A stretch of 64,000 nt of DNA from DATGSL01 sp964645585. Lineage in GTDB: Bacteria > Verrucomicrobiota > Verrucomicrobiia > Opitutales > T3Sed10-336. The notes beneath the pieces were generated by a model, which searched no databases, had not been told where the DNA came from, and saw only the letters and a program-made list of their open reading frames with translations. Positions within the stretch are counted from its first letter, which is position 1. The number at the start of each line of letters is the position of its first letter. Location: NCBI GenBank assembly GCA_964645585.1, contig CAZYAN010000008.1:1-64000 (forward strand). The letters are read 5' to 3'. A program made the translations under genes and the position numbers. Below, one piece after another: positions 16,946 through 24,653 of the stretch.

Positions 16946-17806
16946 ATGAAGGATTTGACTGGATTGGTGACTGTTCCGTATCGCGCGCCGGTGGACCGGC
17001 CGCTTCGCATTTTGATTATCGGTGCTCATCCCGACGACGGTGAAATCAAGGCCGGAGGCGTCGCCGCCCTCTGGGCTGACCGCGGACATTGCGTCAAAAT
17101 CGTGTCGGTCACGGACGGACGTCACGGCCATCACGAGCAGGCGCCGGAACAGGTGGCGGAGCGCCGGCGTGTCGAGGCCGAGGCGAGCGCGCGGGTGCTC
17201 GGCGCGGACGGGGAGGTGCTGGCCAATCCGGACGCGGAATTGGAAGCGGGCGTCGAGCAGCGGAAGCAATTGACCCGACTTATTCGTGACTGGCGGTCCG
17301 ATATTGTGCTGACGCACCGGCCAAACGATTACCATGTCGATCACCGGACAACCTCAACGCTGGTGCAAGACGCCTCGTTTCTTGTCACCGTCCCGAATTT
17401 TCTGCCCGACTCGCCCCGGTTGGCGGAGATGCCGGTTTTCCTGTATTTCTCGGATGTGTTTCAGCAGCCGCGGCCGTTCCGGCCAAGCGTGATCGTCGAC
17501 ACGGATTCCGTGGCGGATCGGAAGCTCGCCGCGTTCCGGGAAATCCCGTCGCAGTTTTTGGAGTGGCTGCCGTGGAACAGCGGATTCGCGGATGAGGTAC
17601 CCGAGGACGAAGAAGGTAAAAAGGAGTTTCTCCGCAGCCGTTTTCTCGTGCGGGACGCGGCCGTCGCTGAACGCTTCCGGCAGGATCTCGTTAAACGGTA
17701 TGGACCGGATCGCGGAGAGGCCGTTCAGTATGCCGAAGCTTTTGAACTCGGAGAGTACGGCAGCCGTCCCTCCGCGGAAGAGCTCGAAAAACTGTGTCCG
17801 TTTTGA
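16946..17806 (+). CDS. PIG-L/LmbE-family zinc-dependent N-deacetylase
   Basis: The sequence RILIIGAHPDD (His28, Asp30, Asp31) and HVDH (130-133) are the zinc-binding and catalytic motifs of PIG-L deacetylases, which remove acetyl from N-acetylglucosamine-containing or similar sugar conjugates (GlcNAc-PI, MshB, BshB, LmbE). The 286-residue length is normal. There is no signal peptide, so it is cytoplasmic. The C-terminal third (FLEWLPWNSGFADEVP) is typical of a subgroup of unknown substrate. It stands alone between divergent PTPS and convergent DUF5069 genes, so context gives no substrate. Confidence 0.9.
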   Translation: MKDLTGLVTVPYRAPVDRPLRILIIGAHPDDGEIKAGGVAALWADRGHCVKIVSVTDGRHGHHEQAPEQVAERRRVEAEASARVLGADGEVLANPDAELEAGVEQRKQLTRLIRDWRSDIVLTHRPNDYHVDHRTTSTLVQDASFLVTVPNFLPDSPRLAEMPVFLYFSDVFQQPRPFRPSVIVDTDSVADRKLAAFREIPSQFLEWLPWNSGFADEVPEDEEGKKEFLRSRFLVRDAAVAERFRQDLVKRYGPDRGEAVQYAEAFELGEYGSRPSAEELEKLCPF

Positions 17807-17822
17807 TTGATTAACAACCAAG

Positions 17823-17839
17823 GGCGGACAGAGTCCGCC
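17823..17839. other. Perfect stem-loop after the PIG-L gene
   Basis: GGCGGAC and GTCCGCC (7 bp) around a 3-nt loop, 16 bp after the PIG-L stop. There is no T-run on the plus side and only a weak one on the minus side, so it is a weak terminator candidate. Confidence 0.35.
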
Positions 17840-17859
17840 GAGCGGGAAACCCAGCGGCC

Positions 17860-17887
17860 GAAGACCAAAGACCGAGGACTAAAGACT
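17860..17887. repeat. Short heptameric tandem repeat
   Basis: Four adjoining degenerate 7-bp units GAAGACC, AAAGACC, GAGGACT, AAAGACT between the convergent PIG-L and DUF5069 genes. Confidence 0.7.
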
Positions 17888-17894
17888 GCGGGAC

Positions 17895-17911
17895 CAGCCG
17901 CGCAGCGGCTG
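17895..17911. other. Perfect stem-loop after the first DUF5069 gene
   Basis: CAGCCGC and GCGGCTG (7 bp) with loop GCA lie 2 bp beyond the stop of the minus-strand DUF5069 gene. No T-run follows, so it may protect the 3' end or act with Rho; function is inferred. Confidence 0.35.
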
Positions 17912-17913
17912 CA

Positions 17914-18465
17914 TCACGCGTGTGCCTGGAGCTGACGGCTGTGAGCCGCGGTCCACTCGATCAGTGCGTCATCATCGTTTTCATACGCCCAGGCGGCGCG
18001 GAGAAAATCGGCGGGATGGATGTCATGGTTTTTGAAAAACCGCCGGTCGCCGCCGCAGCAAAACATGAGTGTTGCCGGCATTTCTCCACGCAGTTTGGCC
18101 TTTGCCTTGCCGATCAGGCGCGGAAGCCATTCCATCCCGCGAACCGCTTCGGATTTGTCTGGCAGTTCGTCCACATTGATGACGGTATCCGAGAAGTTTC
18201 CGTGCTGGACGTTAAGAAAATAATCGCGGCGCACGGATTGGATGAGCAGGAACGTTTCCCAACTCGGTTCGGCTCCGTCGCAAAAGTCTTCCACGAAGTC
18301 GTAAACTTCCTGCGGAGTTGCACCGATTCCGCGAAGGAATTCCAAGTCGGCGCCATCGAAAAACATGTTCACGTTGCGCCCGCCCTTTGTGTAACTGTCA
18401 ACCGCCTTGTCCCAGATCGCTTTGAGCGTGTGCGGGTAGTGATAGTTGTAGTTGTCCGTTTCCAT
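17914..18465 (-). CDS. DUF5069 domain protein (long form)
   Basis: A 183-residue cytoplasmic protein without signal peptide or membrane helix. The C-terminal half contains MEWLPRLIGKAKAKLRGEM, FCCGGDRRFFKNHDIHPADFL, the conserved pattern of DUF5069, with paired Cys and a HDIHPAD motif that could bind metal. The N-terminal half (PHTLKAIWDKAVDSYTKGGR, VYDFVEDFCDG) is an additional helical region. The function of the family is unknown. A second, shorter family member lies at 42651-43073. An 8-bp tandem repeat lies in front of the gene, where the promoter should be. Confidence 0.78.
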   Translation of the reverse strand: METDNYNYHYPHTLKAIWDKAVDSYTKGGRNVNMFFDGADLEFLRGIGATPQEVYDFVEDFCDGAEPSWETFLLIQSVRRDYFLNVQHGNFSDTVINVDELPDKSEAVRGMEWLPRLIGKAKAKLRGEMPATLMFCCGGDRRFFKNHDIHPADFLRAAWAYENDDDALIEWTAAHSRQLQAHA

Positions 18466-18508
18466 AATGCTCAGCGTACGGTACCAACGCGGGGATTGCC
18501 AGCAGTAA

Positions 18509-18548
18509 GGTGGGAAAGTGAGAAGGTGGGAAAGTGGGAAGGTGGGAA
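18509..18548. repeat. Octameric tandem repeat
   Basis: Five adjoining 8-bp units: GGTGGGAA, AGTGAGAA, GGTGGGAA, AGTGGGAA, GGTGGGAA. The array is between the histidine kinase gene and the DUF5069 gene, both on the minus strand, and resembles the array at 42421. Confidence 0.85.
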
Positions 18549-18567
18549 CTGAGAATTTCAGCCGGGG

Positions 18568-20967
18568 TCAGGTGGGATTGGCGGCGAGGGACGGGGCGGG
18601 GGGCGGCGTGGCGCGTTCGAGGGGTTCGTTCATGCAGTCGCGGATGGCGGCGGTCAGAATTTCGGACGGAGCGCCTTTGGTCACGTAGTTGACCGCGCCG
18701 GCCTCGCGCATCGCTGTCGCCATGTCGTCTTTTTCATGCATGGAAAGGCCGATCACGCGAATGTGAGGAAGTTCGGCGGAGAGGCGGCGCGTGGCCTCGA
18801 CGCCGTTCATGTTGGGCATCGTCACGTCCATGATGATGACATCGGGATCGGTCTGGTGCGCGAGTTCGATCGCCATCTGGCCGTCGGAGGCTTCACTGAC
18901 CACGGCAATGTCCGGCTGTTCGCGGAGCAGACCGGCCAGTCCGTCGCGCAGCATTTTATGGTCGTCGACGAGAAGGACTCGGATGACGTTGCGCGGCTCG
19001 GCGGCGGAGGGAGTGTCGTCGGTGCCGGCGGGCGCCGCTTCTTTGAGGGCTTCCGGGACGGCGTCCGCGCTTTCCTGTTTTTCCTCGCGGCGCGGTACAA
19101 ACAAGGAAACGGTCGTGCCCTGTCCGGGAGCGCTGTTGATCACCATGCGCCCGCCGAGGAACTCGAGCCGCTCGCGAATGCTGAAGAGCCCGAAGCCGCC
19201 GGCGCTGAAATCCTTGTGATCCTGGGCGCCCGGTTCGAAGCCGAAACCATTGTCCTGGACCCGGATAACCGAGTCGCCGTTCTTGGCGAGGGCGATTTCG
19301 ACGGCGGCCTTTTTGACGCCGGCGTGCTTGACGATATTGAAAAGTGCTTCGCGAACGGCCTGGAAGAGAAACGCGCGAATGTCGTCGCCTTCGGGTTCGG
19401 CTTCTGGCTGGGCTTCGAGCGACACGTGCAGACCGTGTTCTTTCTCCATTCGCCGAGCCAGCCATTCCAGCGCGCGCGCCAGACCTGCGTCGTAGAGAAT
19501 GGGGGGGCTCAATTCGACGGTGAGCGAGCGCGATTCCTCGATCGACCGGTTCAGGAGGTCTTCGATGTGGAGCATCTCTTCGCGCAGCGTTTCATCTTCG
19601 ACGCGGCCGCGGAGCATGCTGAGCTGAAGTTTGGTAGCGACCAGGATCTGCTGAAGGTTGTCGTGGAGAATGTGCGCGAGGCGGCGTCGCTCGCGCTGTT
19701 CGGTCTGGGTCAGCTCGGATGCGAGGGCGCTGAGCTGGGTCGCGCGCTTTTCGGCGATCGCGGTTCGTTCGGCGACACGGAGCTCGAGATTTTCGTTGAG
19801 GGCTTTGAGCTGATGTTCCGCGAGTTTGTGGTACGTGATGTCGTGAACGACGAGCACGGCACCGGTTGGCTGGCCATCGACAATGATCGCGGCATTGGAG
19901 CAGGAGACATCGATCCGGGAGCCGTCCTTGCAGTGAAACTGGTCTTCGAGATCGCGGAGGGTGAGGCCGGAGGTGAAAACGCAGTGGAGCGGACATTCCA
20001 GCTTGGAGGCGCGCGACCGGTGGTAATGGACGTGGTCGTGCAGCACCTGGCCGAGGAGTTCCTCCTTTTTCCAGCCAAACGTTTGCTCCGCGGCGGGATT
20101 CATGAACGTGACCCGCCCCTCCGTATCGAGCAGGAAAAGTGAATCGGCGGCGTTGTCGGTGATCGCCTGCGTAATGTTGAGCTGGTAGCGAAGCCGCTCT
20201 TCGGCGTGTTTGCGTTCGGTGATGTCGGTCGCAAAAATCGAAAGACCAGTTGGCGACGGGTAGATGCGCTGCTCGAACCAGCGCCGGGAGGAAGTGTCGT
20301 AAAACTCGGCTTGAAATTCGCTTTGTGTCCGCGCCGCCTCTTCGAGCCGCGAGCGGTACGGTTCCTTGGCAAGCTCGGGAAGCGCGTCCCAGAGCAGGCG
20401 GCCGAGAAATTTCTCGGTCGTGAGCGCGTACATGTCGGTCGCCTTTTCGTTGACGTAGACGAAGCGCCAGTCGCGGTCGACCATCACGAACGAGTCGTTG
20501 ATGCTGCCGAGGACGCTGTGACGCTGGGCGAGCAGGTCGCGGACCTCATACTGGCGCCGTCGCGCACGCAGAGCGACTTCGAGAGAGCTGGCGAACGTGA
20601 GCTCCTGAACCGGCCGCTCCAGGATCATGATGTTCCCGGCCTGCAGGGAGTTGCGCAGCGCGGTGAAGAGCTGGGGCGAATTGGGGCTGCCCGCAAGCAG
20701 GCGGATGGGAATGTCCGACCAAGCTTCCTGGCTGCTGATCATGTCCTTTAATAAACGATGCGCCTTCTCGTCGATAATTTCCTCGCTGATCACGATCGCG
20801 CCAAAGCCGAGCGGCGCCTTTTGGCAGAGTTCCTCGATATCGGCGCACGGACAGGTCTGGACACCTGCTTTGGCGAGGACGCCTTGCGCCCATCGGAACT
20901 CGTCCTTGTCCGCGATCAGGAGAAGAACGTGGCGCTGGTATGAGGATGGTGTGATCGACTCCGTCAT
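18568..20967 (-). CDS. PAS-containing hybrid histidine kinase with NarL-type kinase core and C-terminal receiver
   Basis: A soluble 799-residue signalling protein. Residues 12-130 look like a degenerate receiver, with Glu (VISEE, 61-63) where the phospho-Asp is expected. Two PAS domains follow (about 150-255 and 265-385; second with FMNPAAEQTFGWKKEELLG), then a coiled coil. HisKA_3 dimerisation has the phospho-acceptor in LAHILHDNLQQ (His435); the ATPase has QAVREALFNIVKHAG, VQDNGFGF and GGFGLFSIRERL. A C-terminal receiver (661-785) has LLVDDHKMLRDG, phospho-Asp714 (IIMDVTMPN) and Lys in YVTKGAP. NarL-type receivers normally carry a DNA-binding domain, which is absent. The ATG at 20967 fits the domain start better than 42 codons further upstream. 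Confidence 0.9.
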   Translation of the reverse strand: MTESITPSSYQRHVLLLIADKDEFRWAQGVLAKAGVQTCPCADIEELCQKAPLGFGAIVISEEIIDEKAHRLLKDMISSQEAWSDIPIRLLAGSPNSPQLFTALRNSLQAGNIMILERPVQELTFASSLEVALRARRRQYEVRDLLAQRHSVLGSINDSFVMVDRDWRFVYVNEKATDMYALTTEKFLGRLLWDALPELAKEPYRSRLEEAARTQSEFQAEFYDTSSRRWFEQRIYPSPTGLSIFATDITERKHAEERLRYQLNITQAITDNAADSLFLLDTEGRVTFMNPAAEQTFGWKKEELLGQVLHDHVHYHRSRASKLECPLHCVFTSGLTLRDLEDQFHCKDGSRIDVSCSNAAIIVDGQPTGAVLVVHDITYHKLAEHQLKALNENLELRVAERTAIAEKRATQLSALASELTQTEQRERRRLAHILHDNLQQILVATKLQLSMLRGRVEDETLREEMLHIEDLLNRSIEESRSLTVELSPPILYDAGLARALEWLARRMEKEHGLHVSLEAQPEAEPEGDDIRAFLFQAVREALFNIVKHAGVKKAAVEIALAKNGDSVIRVQDNGFGFEPGAQDHKDFSAGGFGLFSIRERLEFLGGRMVINSAPGQGTTVSLFVPRREEKQESADAVPEALKEAAPAGTDDTPSAAEPRNVIRVLLVDDHKMLRDGLAGLLREQPDIAVVSEASDGQMAIELAHQTDPDVIIMDVTMPNMNGVEATRRLSAELPHIRVIGLSMHEKDDMATAMREAGAVNYVTKGAPSEILTAAIRDCMNEPLERATPPPAPSLAANPT

Positions 20968-21211
20968 TGCAGCATCCGCGTTCCGGTGAAGGGGGGGGCT
21001 GTTGCGCTCTCGGGCCTTCTTGCGAGGTGTGCGGCAGGATATGGGATCAGCGTCAGCATTCGCGGAATTTGGTCCGTGGGAGAGAATGACCAAAGGGATA
21101 ACATTTTTGAAAAAAATTGTAAAGAACGAGAGCGGAATATTTGGGAACTTTGAAAGCCGATTGATCAGTCAAGGGCTCGCGATCCCGAGATTCTCCCGGG
21201 GAAAACCAAAT

Positions 21212-22429
21212 TCAGGACCGGCGCAGGGTGACGACGCATTCCAAGTGCTTCGTCTGCGGGAAGAGATCGAATGGCTGGACGGCTTCAATCGCGTAGCCGT
21301 GCCGGATGAACGACTGGAGGTCGCGAATTTGGGTGGCGGGATTGCAAGAGACGTACACCACGCGGGCCGGTCCGAATGTGAAGAGCTGTTCGAGGAACGG
21401 CTCATCGGAACCTTTGCGAGGCGGATCGATGATCACCGCCGTCTCGTGCGGCGGGAACGAGATGTCCGCAAAAATCGACGCCGCGTCTCCGGCGAGGAAA
21501 CGACAGTTCGCGACGCTGTTCGCTTCGGCATTTCGCCGGGCCCACTGAATCGATTGTTCGCTGATCTCCACGCCGGCCGCCTGCTCGAACGAACGGCTCG
21601 CGGTCAATGCGAACAGCCCGGACCCGCAGTAGGCGTCGACAAGGAAACGGCATCCGCCCTCGCTCGCCCGGGCCGCGACGTAATCGGTCAGTTTGGGCAG
21701 GATGAAGGGGTTGTTCTGGAAAAACTCGCCAGCCGGAAAGGAGAATTTCATTTCGCCGACTTTTTCTGTGATGATCGTTGCTGGATCGGTGACTACCCCC
21801 TCCTCGGCTTCGCGCACCAAGATGGTCGCCCCGCGGCGATACGTTGCGGCGTTCTTCCGGACCGTCGCGCGAATTTCCGGGAGAACCTCATTGATTCCGT
21901 CGGTCGCGATCGGGCAGCGGGGGACGTCGATGATCCGGTTTCGCTCGCCCGCTCGCAGGAAGCCGATCGCACCGATCTCGCCGTCGCGCGGCCGCTTGAA
22001 ATGCGGTGTGATTTTCGCCCGGTAGCCATACTCCCGGGGCGAGCCGATCACAGCATTGACAGGCGCTTGGATTCCGGCCATCCGTTCGAGCAGCTCTTCG
22101 ACCTGCCGCCGCTTCCATTCCAGCTGGTCCGCGTATTCGATATGCTGGTACTGGCAGCCGCCGCAAACACCAAAAAGAGGACAAGTTGGCTCCGCGCGAC
22201 GGGGTGACGGGGCCAAAACCTCGACCAAATCCGCCTCGGAATAGTTCTTGTGATTCCGAAAAACCCTCGCTCGCACCTTCTCTCCTGGAATCACCCACGG
22301 GACCATGACAACCCATCCGTCGACGCGGCCAACTCCGTGCCCCATGTTGGTCAGGGAGGTGATTTCCAGTTCGAGCTCGTGGTGATAGGGAAACGGGTGC
22401 GCGTTAAACGGCTTTTTTCTCGCGGCCAT
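21212..22429 (-). CDS. rlmD: 23S rRNA (uracil-5-)-methyltransferase RlmD/TrmA family
   Basis: This SAM-dependent enzyme makes 5-methyluridine in RNA. The N-terminal TRAM domain (ELEITSLTNMGHGVGRVDG) binds RNA; CPLFGVCGGCQYQH carries the iron-sulfur cluster cysteines typical of RumA/RlmD; FQNNPFILPKL and VDAYCGSGLFAL form the SAM-binding part; DPPRKG and VSCNPATQ provide the catalytic Asp and nucleophilic Cys. The length of 405 residues is normal. Whether the target is U1939 or another 23S/tRNA position cannot be decided from sequence alone. It is divergent from a TrmH-type methyltransferase, with a heptamer repeat filling the shared promoter region. Confidence 0.9.
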   Translation of the reverse strand: MAARKKPFNAHPFPYHHELELEITSLTNMGHGVGRVDGWVVMVPWVIPGEKVRARVFRNHKNYSEADLVEVLAPSPRRAEPTCPLFGVCGGCQYQHIEYADQLEWKRRQVEELLERMAGIQAPVNAVIGSPREYGYRAKITPHFKRPRDGEIGAIGFLRAGERNRIIDVPRCPIATDGINEVLPEIRATVRKNAATYRRGATILVREAEEGVVTDPATIITEKVGEMKFSFPAGEFFQNNPFILPKLTDYVAARASEGGCRFLVDAYCGSGLFALTASRSFEQAAGVEISEQSIQWARRNAEANSVANCRFLAGDAASIFADISFPPHETAVIIDPPRKGSDEPFLEQLFTFGPARVVYVSCNPATQIRDLQSFIRHGYAIEAVQPFDLFPQTKHLECVVTLRRS

Positions 22430-22435
22430 CGGGTT

Positions 22436-22555
22436 GGTTATCGGTTATCAGTTATCAGTTATCAGTTATTGGTTATTGGTTATTGGTGGTGTTCCGTTGC
22501 AAACAGGGATCTCGAGACCAAATAATCAATAACGAATAACGGATTGCCAATAACC
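22436..22555. repeat. Two inverted heptameric arrays in a divergent promoter region
   Basis: From 22436 seven 7-bp units of the type GGTTATC, AGTTATC and GGTTATT follow each other without interruption. From 22521 units AATAATC, AATAACG, AATAACG, GATTGCC, AATAACC follow; these are the reverse complement of the first array type. About 30 bp of unrelated DNA separates the arms. The whole spacer between rlmD and the TrmH-type gene is thus built of heptamers. Confidence 0.9.
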
Positions 22556-22561
22556 ACAAAC

Positions 22562-23368
22562 ATGTCCGCCGAACGCATTTCCAGCCTGCAGAATCCTCGA
22601 GTTAAACACCTGGTCAAGCTCCGTGACCGCCGGCATCGCGATAAATCCGGCACCTTCCTGATCGAAGGCTACCGGGAACTCTCTCGCTCGCTTGCCCGGG
22701 ACGTCCGCGTTCAGGAGGTTTATTTCGCGCCGGAATGGTTTCTCGGGCAAAATGAGCGTCCGCTGCTTGAGCAAGCCGCCGCGGGCGGCGCATGCTTGTT
22801 CGAGCTGACAAAGGATGCTTTTCGCAAGTGTTCCTACCGCGACCGTCCCGACGGTCTCCTTGCCGTCGCCGATCAATGGGAGACCGACCTCGACCAGCTG
22901 CATCTCGGTCCGGCTCCGCTCCTTCTGGTTTGCGAGCGGATCGAGAAGCCCGGCAACCTCGGCACACTGCTCCGCGGCGCTGACGCGGCTGGAGCGGACG
23001 CGGTGATCGTTTGCGACCCGGTCACCGACATTTTCAATCCGAACGTCGTCCGCGCGTCGACGGGCGTCCTTTTCTCGGTTCCGGTTGTTGTGACCGATCG
23101 GGAGCGGCTGATTTCATTTCTGCGCTCCCGAGGCATCCGGACGGTCGCCACGACTCCCGATACAGAAACCCTCTATACTGACACCGATCTTCGCGGCCCG
23201 ATCGCATTGCTGCTGGGCAGCGAGCAATACGGCCTCACCTCCGAATGGCTCGCCGCCGCCGACGTCAAAGTCCGTATCCCCATGGCCGGCCAGGCCGATT
23301 CGCTCAACGTCGCTATGGCCGCCATGATCACTCTCTTCGAAGCCGTTCGGCAACGGCGCTTACCTTGA
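22562..23368 (+). CDS. TrmH-family (SpoU) RNA 2'-O-methyltransferase
   Basis: A 268-residue SPOUT-class methyltransferase acting on rRNA or tRNA ribose. The N-terminal substrate-binding domain begins ISSLQNPRVKHLVKLRDR and includes GTFLIEGYRE; the C-terminal trefoil-knot domain has CERIEKPGNLGTLLRGADAAG, VRASTGVLFSVPVV, LLLGSEQYGL and IPMAGQADSLNVAMA, the three conserved SpoU motifs. ATG 22562 is used because a start six codons upstream would be a TTG inside the repeat. It is divergent from rlmD, so two RNA methyltransferases share the spacer. Confidence 0.92.
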   Translation: MSAERISSLQNPRVKHLVKLRDRRHRDKSGTFLIEGYRELSRSLARDVRVQEVYFAPEWFLGQNERPLLEQAAAGGACLFELTKDAFRKCSYRDRPDGLLAVADQWETDLDQLHLGPAPLLLVCERIEKPGNLGTLLRGADAAGADAVIVCDPVTDIFNPNVVRASTGVLFSVPVVVTDRERLISFLRSRGIRTVATTPDTETLYTDTDLRGPIALLLGSEQYGLTSEWLAAADVKVRIPMAGQADSLNVAMAAMITLFEAVRQRRLP

Positions 23369-23496
23369 AAAACGTCGGGTCGCGCGATTCTTTTTTCAGC
23401 GAATGAAAGCATCAGTGAGCGGTCTGTCTCACGGCCGCTTCGCTCGAGACGCGAAGCCGCCACGAGAATGCAAGAGATCCGCGTGAGCTTATCCCG

Positions 23497-24510
23497 TCAT
23501 TCCGTGTTTTCGCGGCTGTGCGTGGACTGCTTCAGGTCTTCGACGAGTTCGCGAACGCCTTCTTCGGTAGATTTGCGCGGGCGGTAGCCGAGGTCGCGCG
23601 TGGCGGCGCCGATGTCGAAATAATGGTCCTTAGCCAGCTCGACCGCGAGGAAGCGCGTCATGGGCGGTTCGTTTTGAATCCGGCCGAGCCGATAGATTGC
23701 TTCGCACAGGGCGCCCAAACGGTACGCGGCCGCAAATGGCATCTGTTTCCTCACTTCGGGAATGCCAAGCCGCCGGAGCAGGTCGTTGATCCATTCCCAA
23801 AGCACCACGGGTTCGCCTTGCGATAGAAAATAAGCCTTGCCGGCGGCGCGGCCCGGCTCGTCGAGCGCCTGCTCCGCGAGCAAATGGGCGTCCGCGGCGT
23901 TTTCAACGTGGGTGATGTCGACCCGATTGGTGCCGTCGCCAACAATGCGGAGCCGTCCGGCGCGGGCGCGCGCAATCACCCGCGGAATCAAATGATTGTC
24001 GCCCGGTCCCCAAATCAGGTGCGGGCGCAGGGCGACTGTCCGCAGCTCCGCGGTAGTAGCGGCGAGAACGCCCGCTTCGGCCATCGCCTTCGTTTCCGCG
24101 TACGCACAAAGCCAGCGTGTGCCGTAGGGCGCGCTTTCGTCGACGCCTTGCAGCGCGTCTCCGGAAAAGACCACGCTCGGGGTGCTGGTGTAGATCAGCT
24201 TGCGCACACCATGCCAGCGGCAGCCGTCGGTGACGTTGCGCGTTCCCTCGACATTGGTCCGATAATAGTCGCGGCGCGGCCCCCAGATTCCCGCGAGGGC
24301 GGCGGTGTGAAAGACCACCTGCTGATCGCGGCACGCATTGACTGTCGCCTCGCGGTCGGCGACATCCGCCAAGACGACTTTCACCCCCTGTTCTTCCAGG
24401 TCGGGATGGGGGCGGCGTCCGAGAATCGTTACGTTGTCGCCGCGGCGGAGCAGGCGTTTCACAAGGTGACGCCCTAAAAATCCTCCCCCGCCGGTGACTA
24501 AAACGTTCAT
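23497..24510 (-). CDS. NAD(P)-dependent epimerase/dehydratase, OleD-like
   Basis: An extended short-chain dehydrogenase of 337 residues: GGGGFLG for NAD(P) binding near residue 7 and YAETK as the catalytic Tyr-Lys pair. The sequence around AALAGIWGPRRDYYRTNVEGT, YTSTPSVVFSG, LRPHLIWGPGD and the C-terminal EPPMTRFLAVELA closely follow OleD, the 2-alkyl-3-oxoalkanoate reductase of long-chain olefin synthesis, and its 3-beta-hydroxysteroid-dehydrogenase relatives. No oleA, oleB or oleC is nearby, so a different beta-keto or sterol-like substrate is possible. It follows a terminator and probably has its own promoter. Confidence 0.82.
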   Translation of the reverse strand: MNVLVTGGGGFLGRHLVKRLLRRGDNVTILGRRPHPDLEEQGVKVVLADVADREATVNACRDQQVVFHTAALAGIWGPRRDYYRTNVEGTRNVTDGCRWHGVRKLIYTSTPSVVFSGDALQGVDESAPYGTRWLCAYAETKAMAEAGVLAATTAELRTVALRPHLIWGPGDNHLIPRVIARARAGRLRIVGDGTNRVDITHVENAADAHLLAEQALDEPGRAAGKAYFLSQGEPVVLWEWINDLLRRLGIPEVRKQMPFAAAYRLGALCEAIYRLGRIQNEPPMTRFLAVELAKDHYFDIGAATRDLGYRPRKSTEEGVRELVEDLKQSTHSRENTE

Positions 24511-24526
24511 TCACAATTCCAAACAT

Positions 24527-24553
24527 AAAAAAGCCGGTGAGATCAATCGCCGG
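24527..24553 (-). terminator. Rho-independent terminator after the M29 peptidase gene
   Basis: On the minus strand CCGGCGA and TCACCGG form a 7-bp stem with one mismatch and a 6-nt loop, followed by a run of six T. It lies about 100 bp after the M29 peptidase stop and before the OleD-like start. Confidence 0.65.
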
Positions 24554-24653
24554 ACTCACAAGCGGACGAATTTCCTTCCGTCCGGTTGCGCCGCGCGCCC
24601 CCCGATCGATCCAACCGCACCTCAGCGATCTTCCTGAGTGGCCGACCGCTGCC

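Noticed and set aside
18736..20142. A 468-codon open frame on the plus strand opposite the histidine kinase
   Set aside because: Shadow of a well-supported kinase gene; the translation has no motif.
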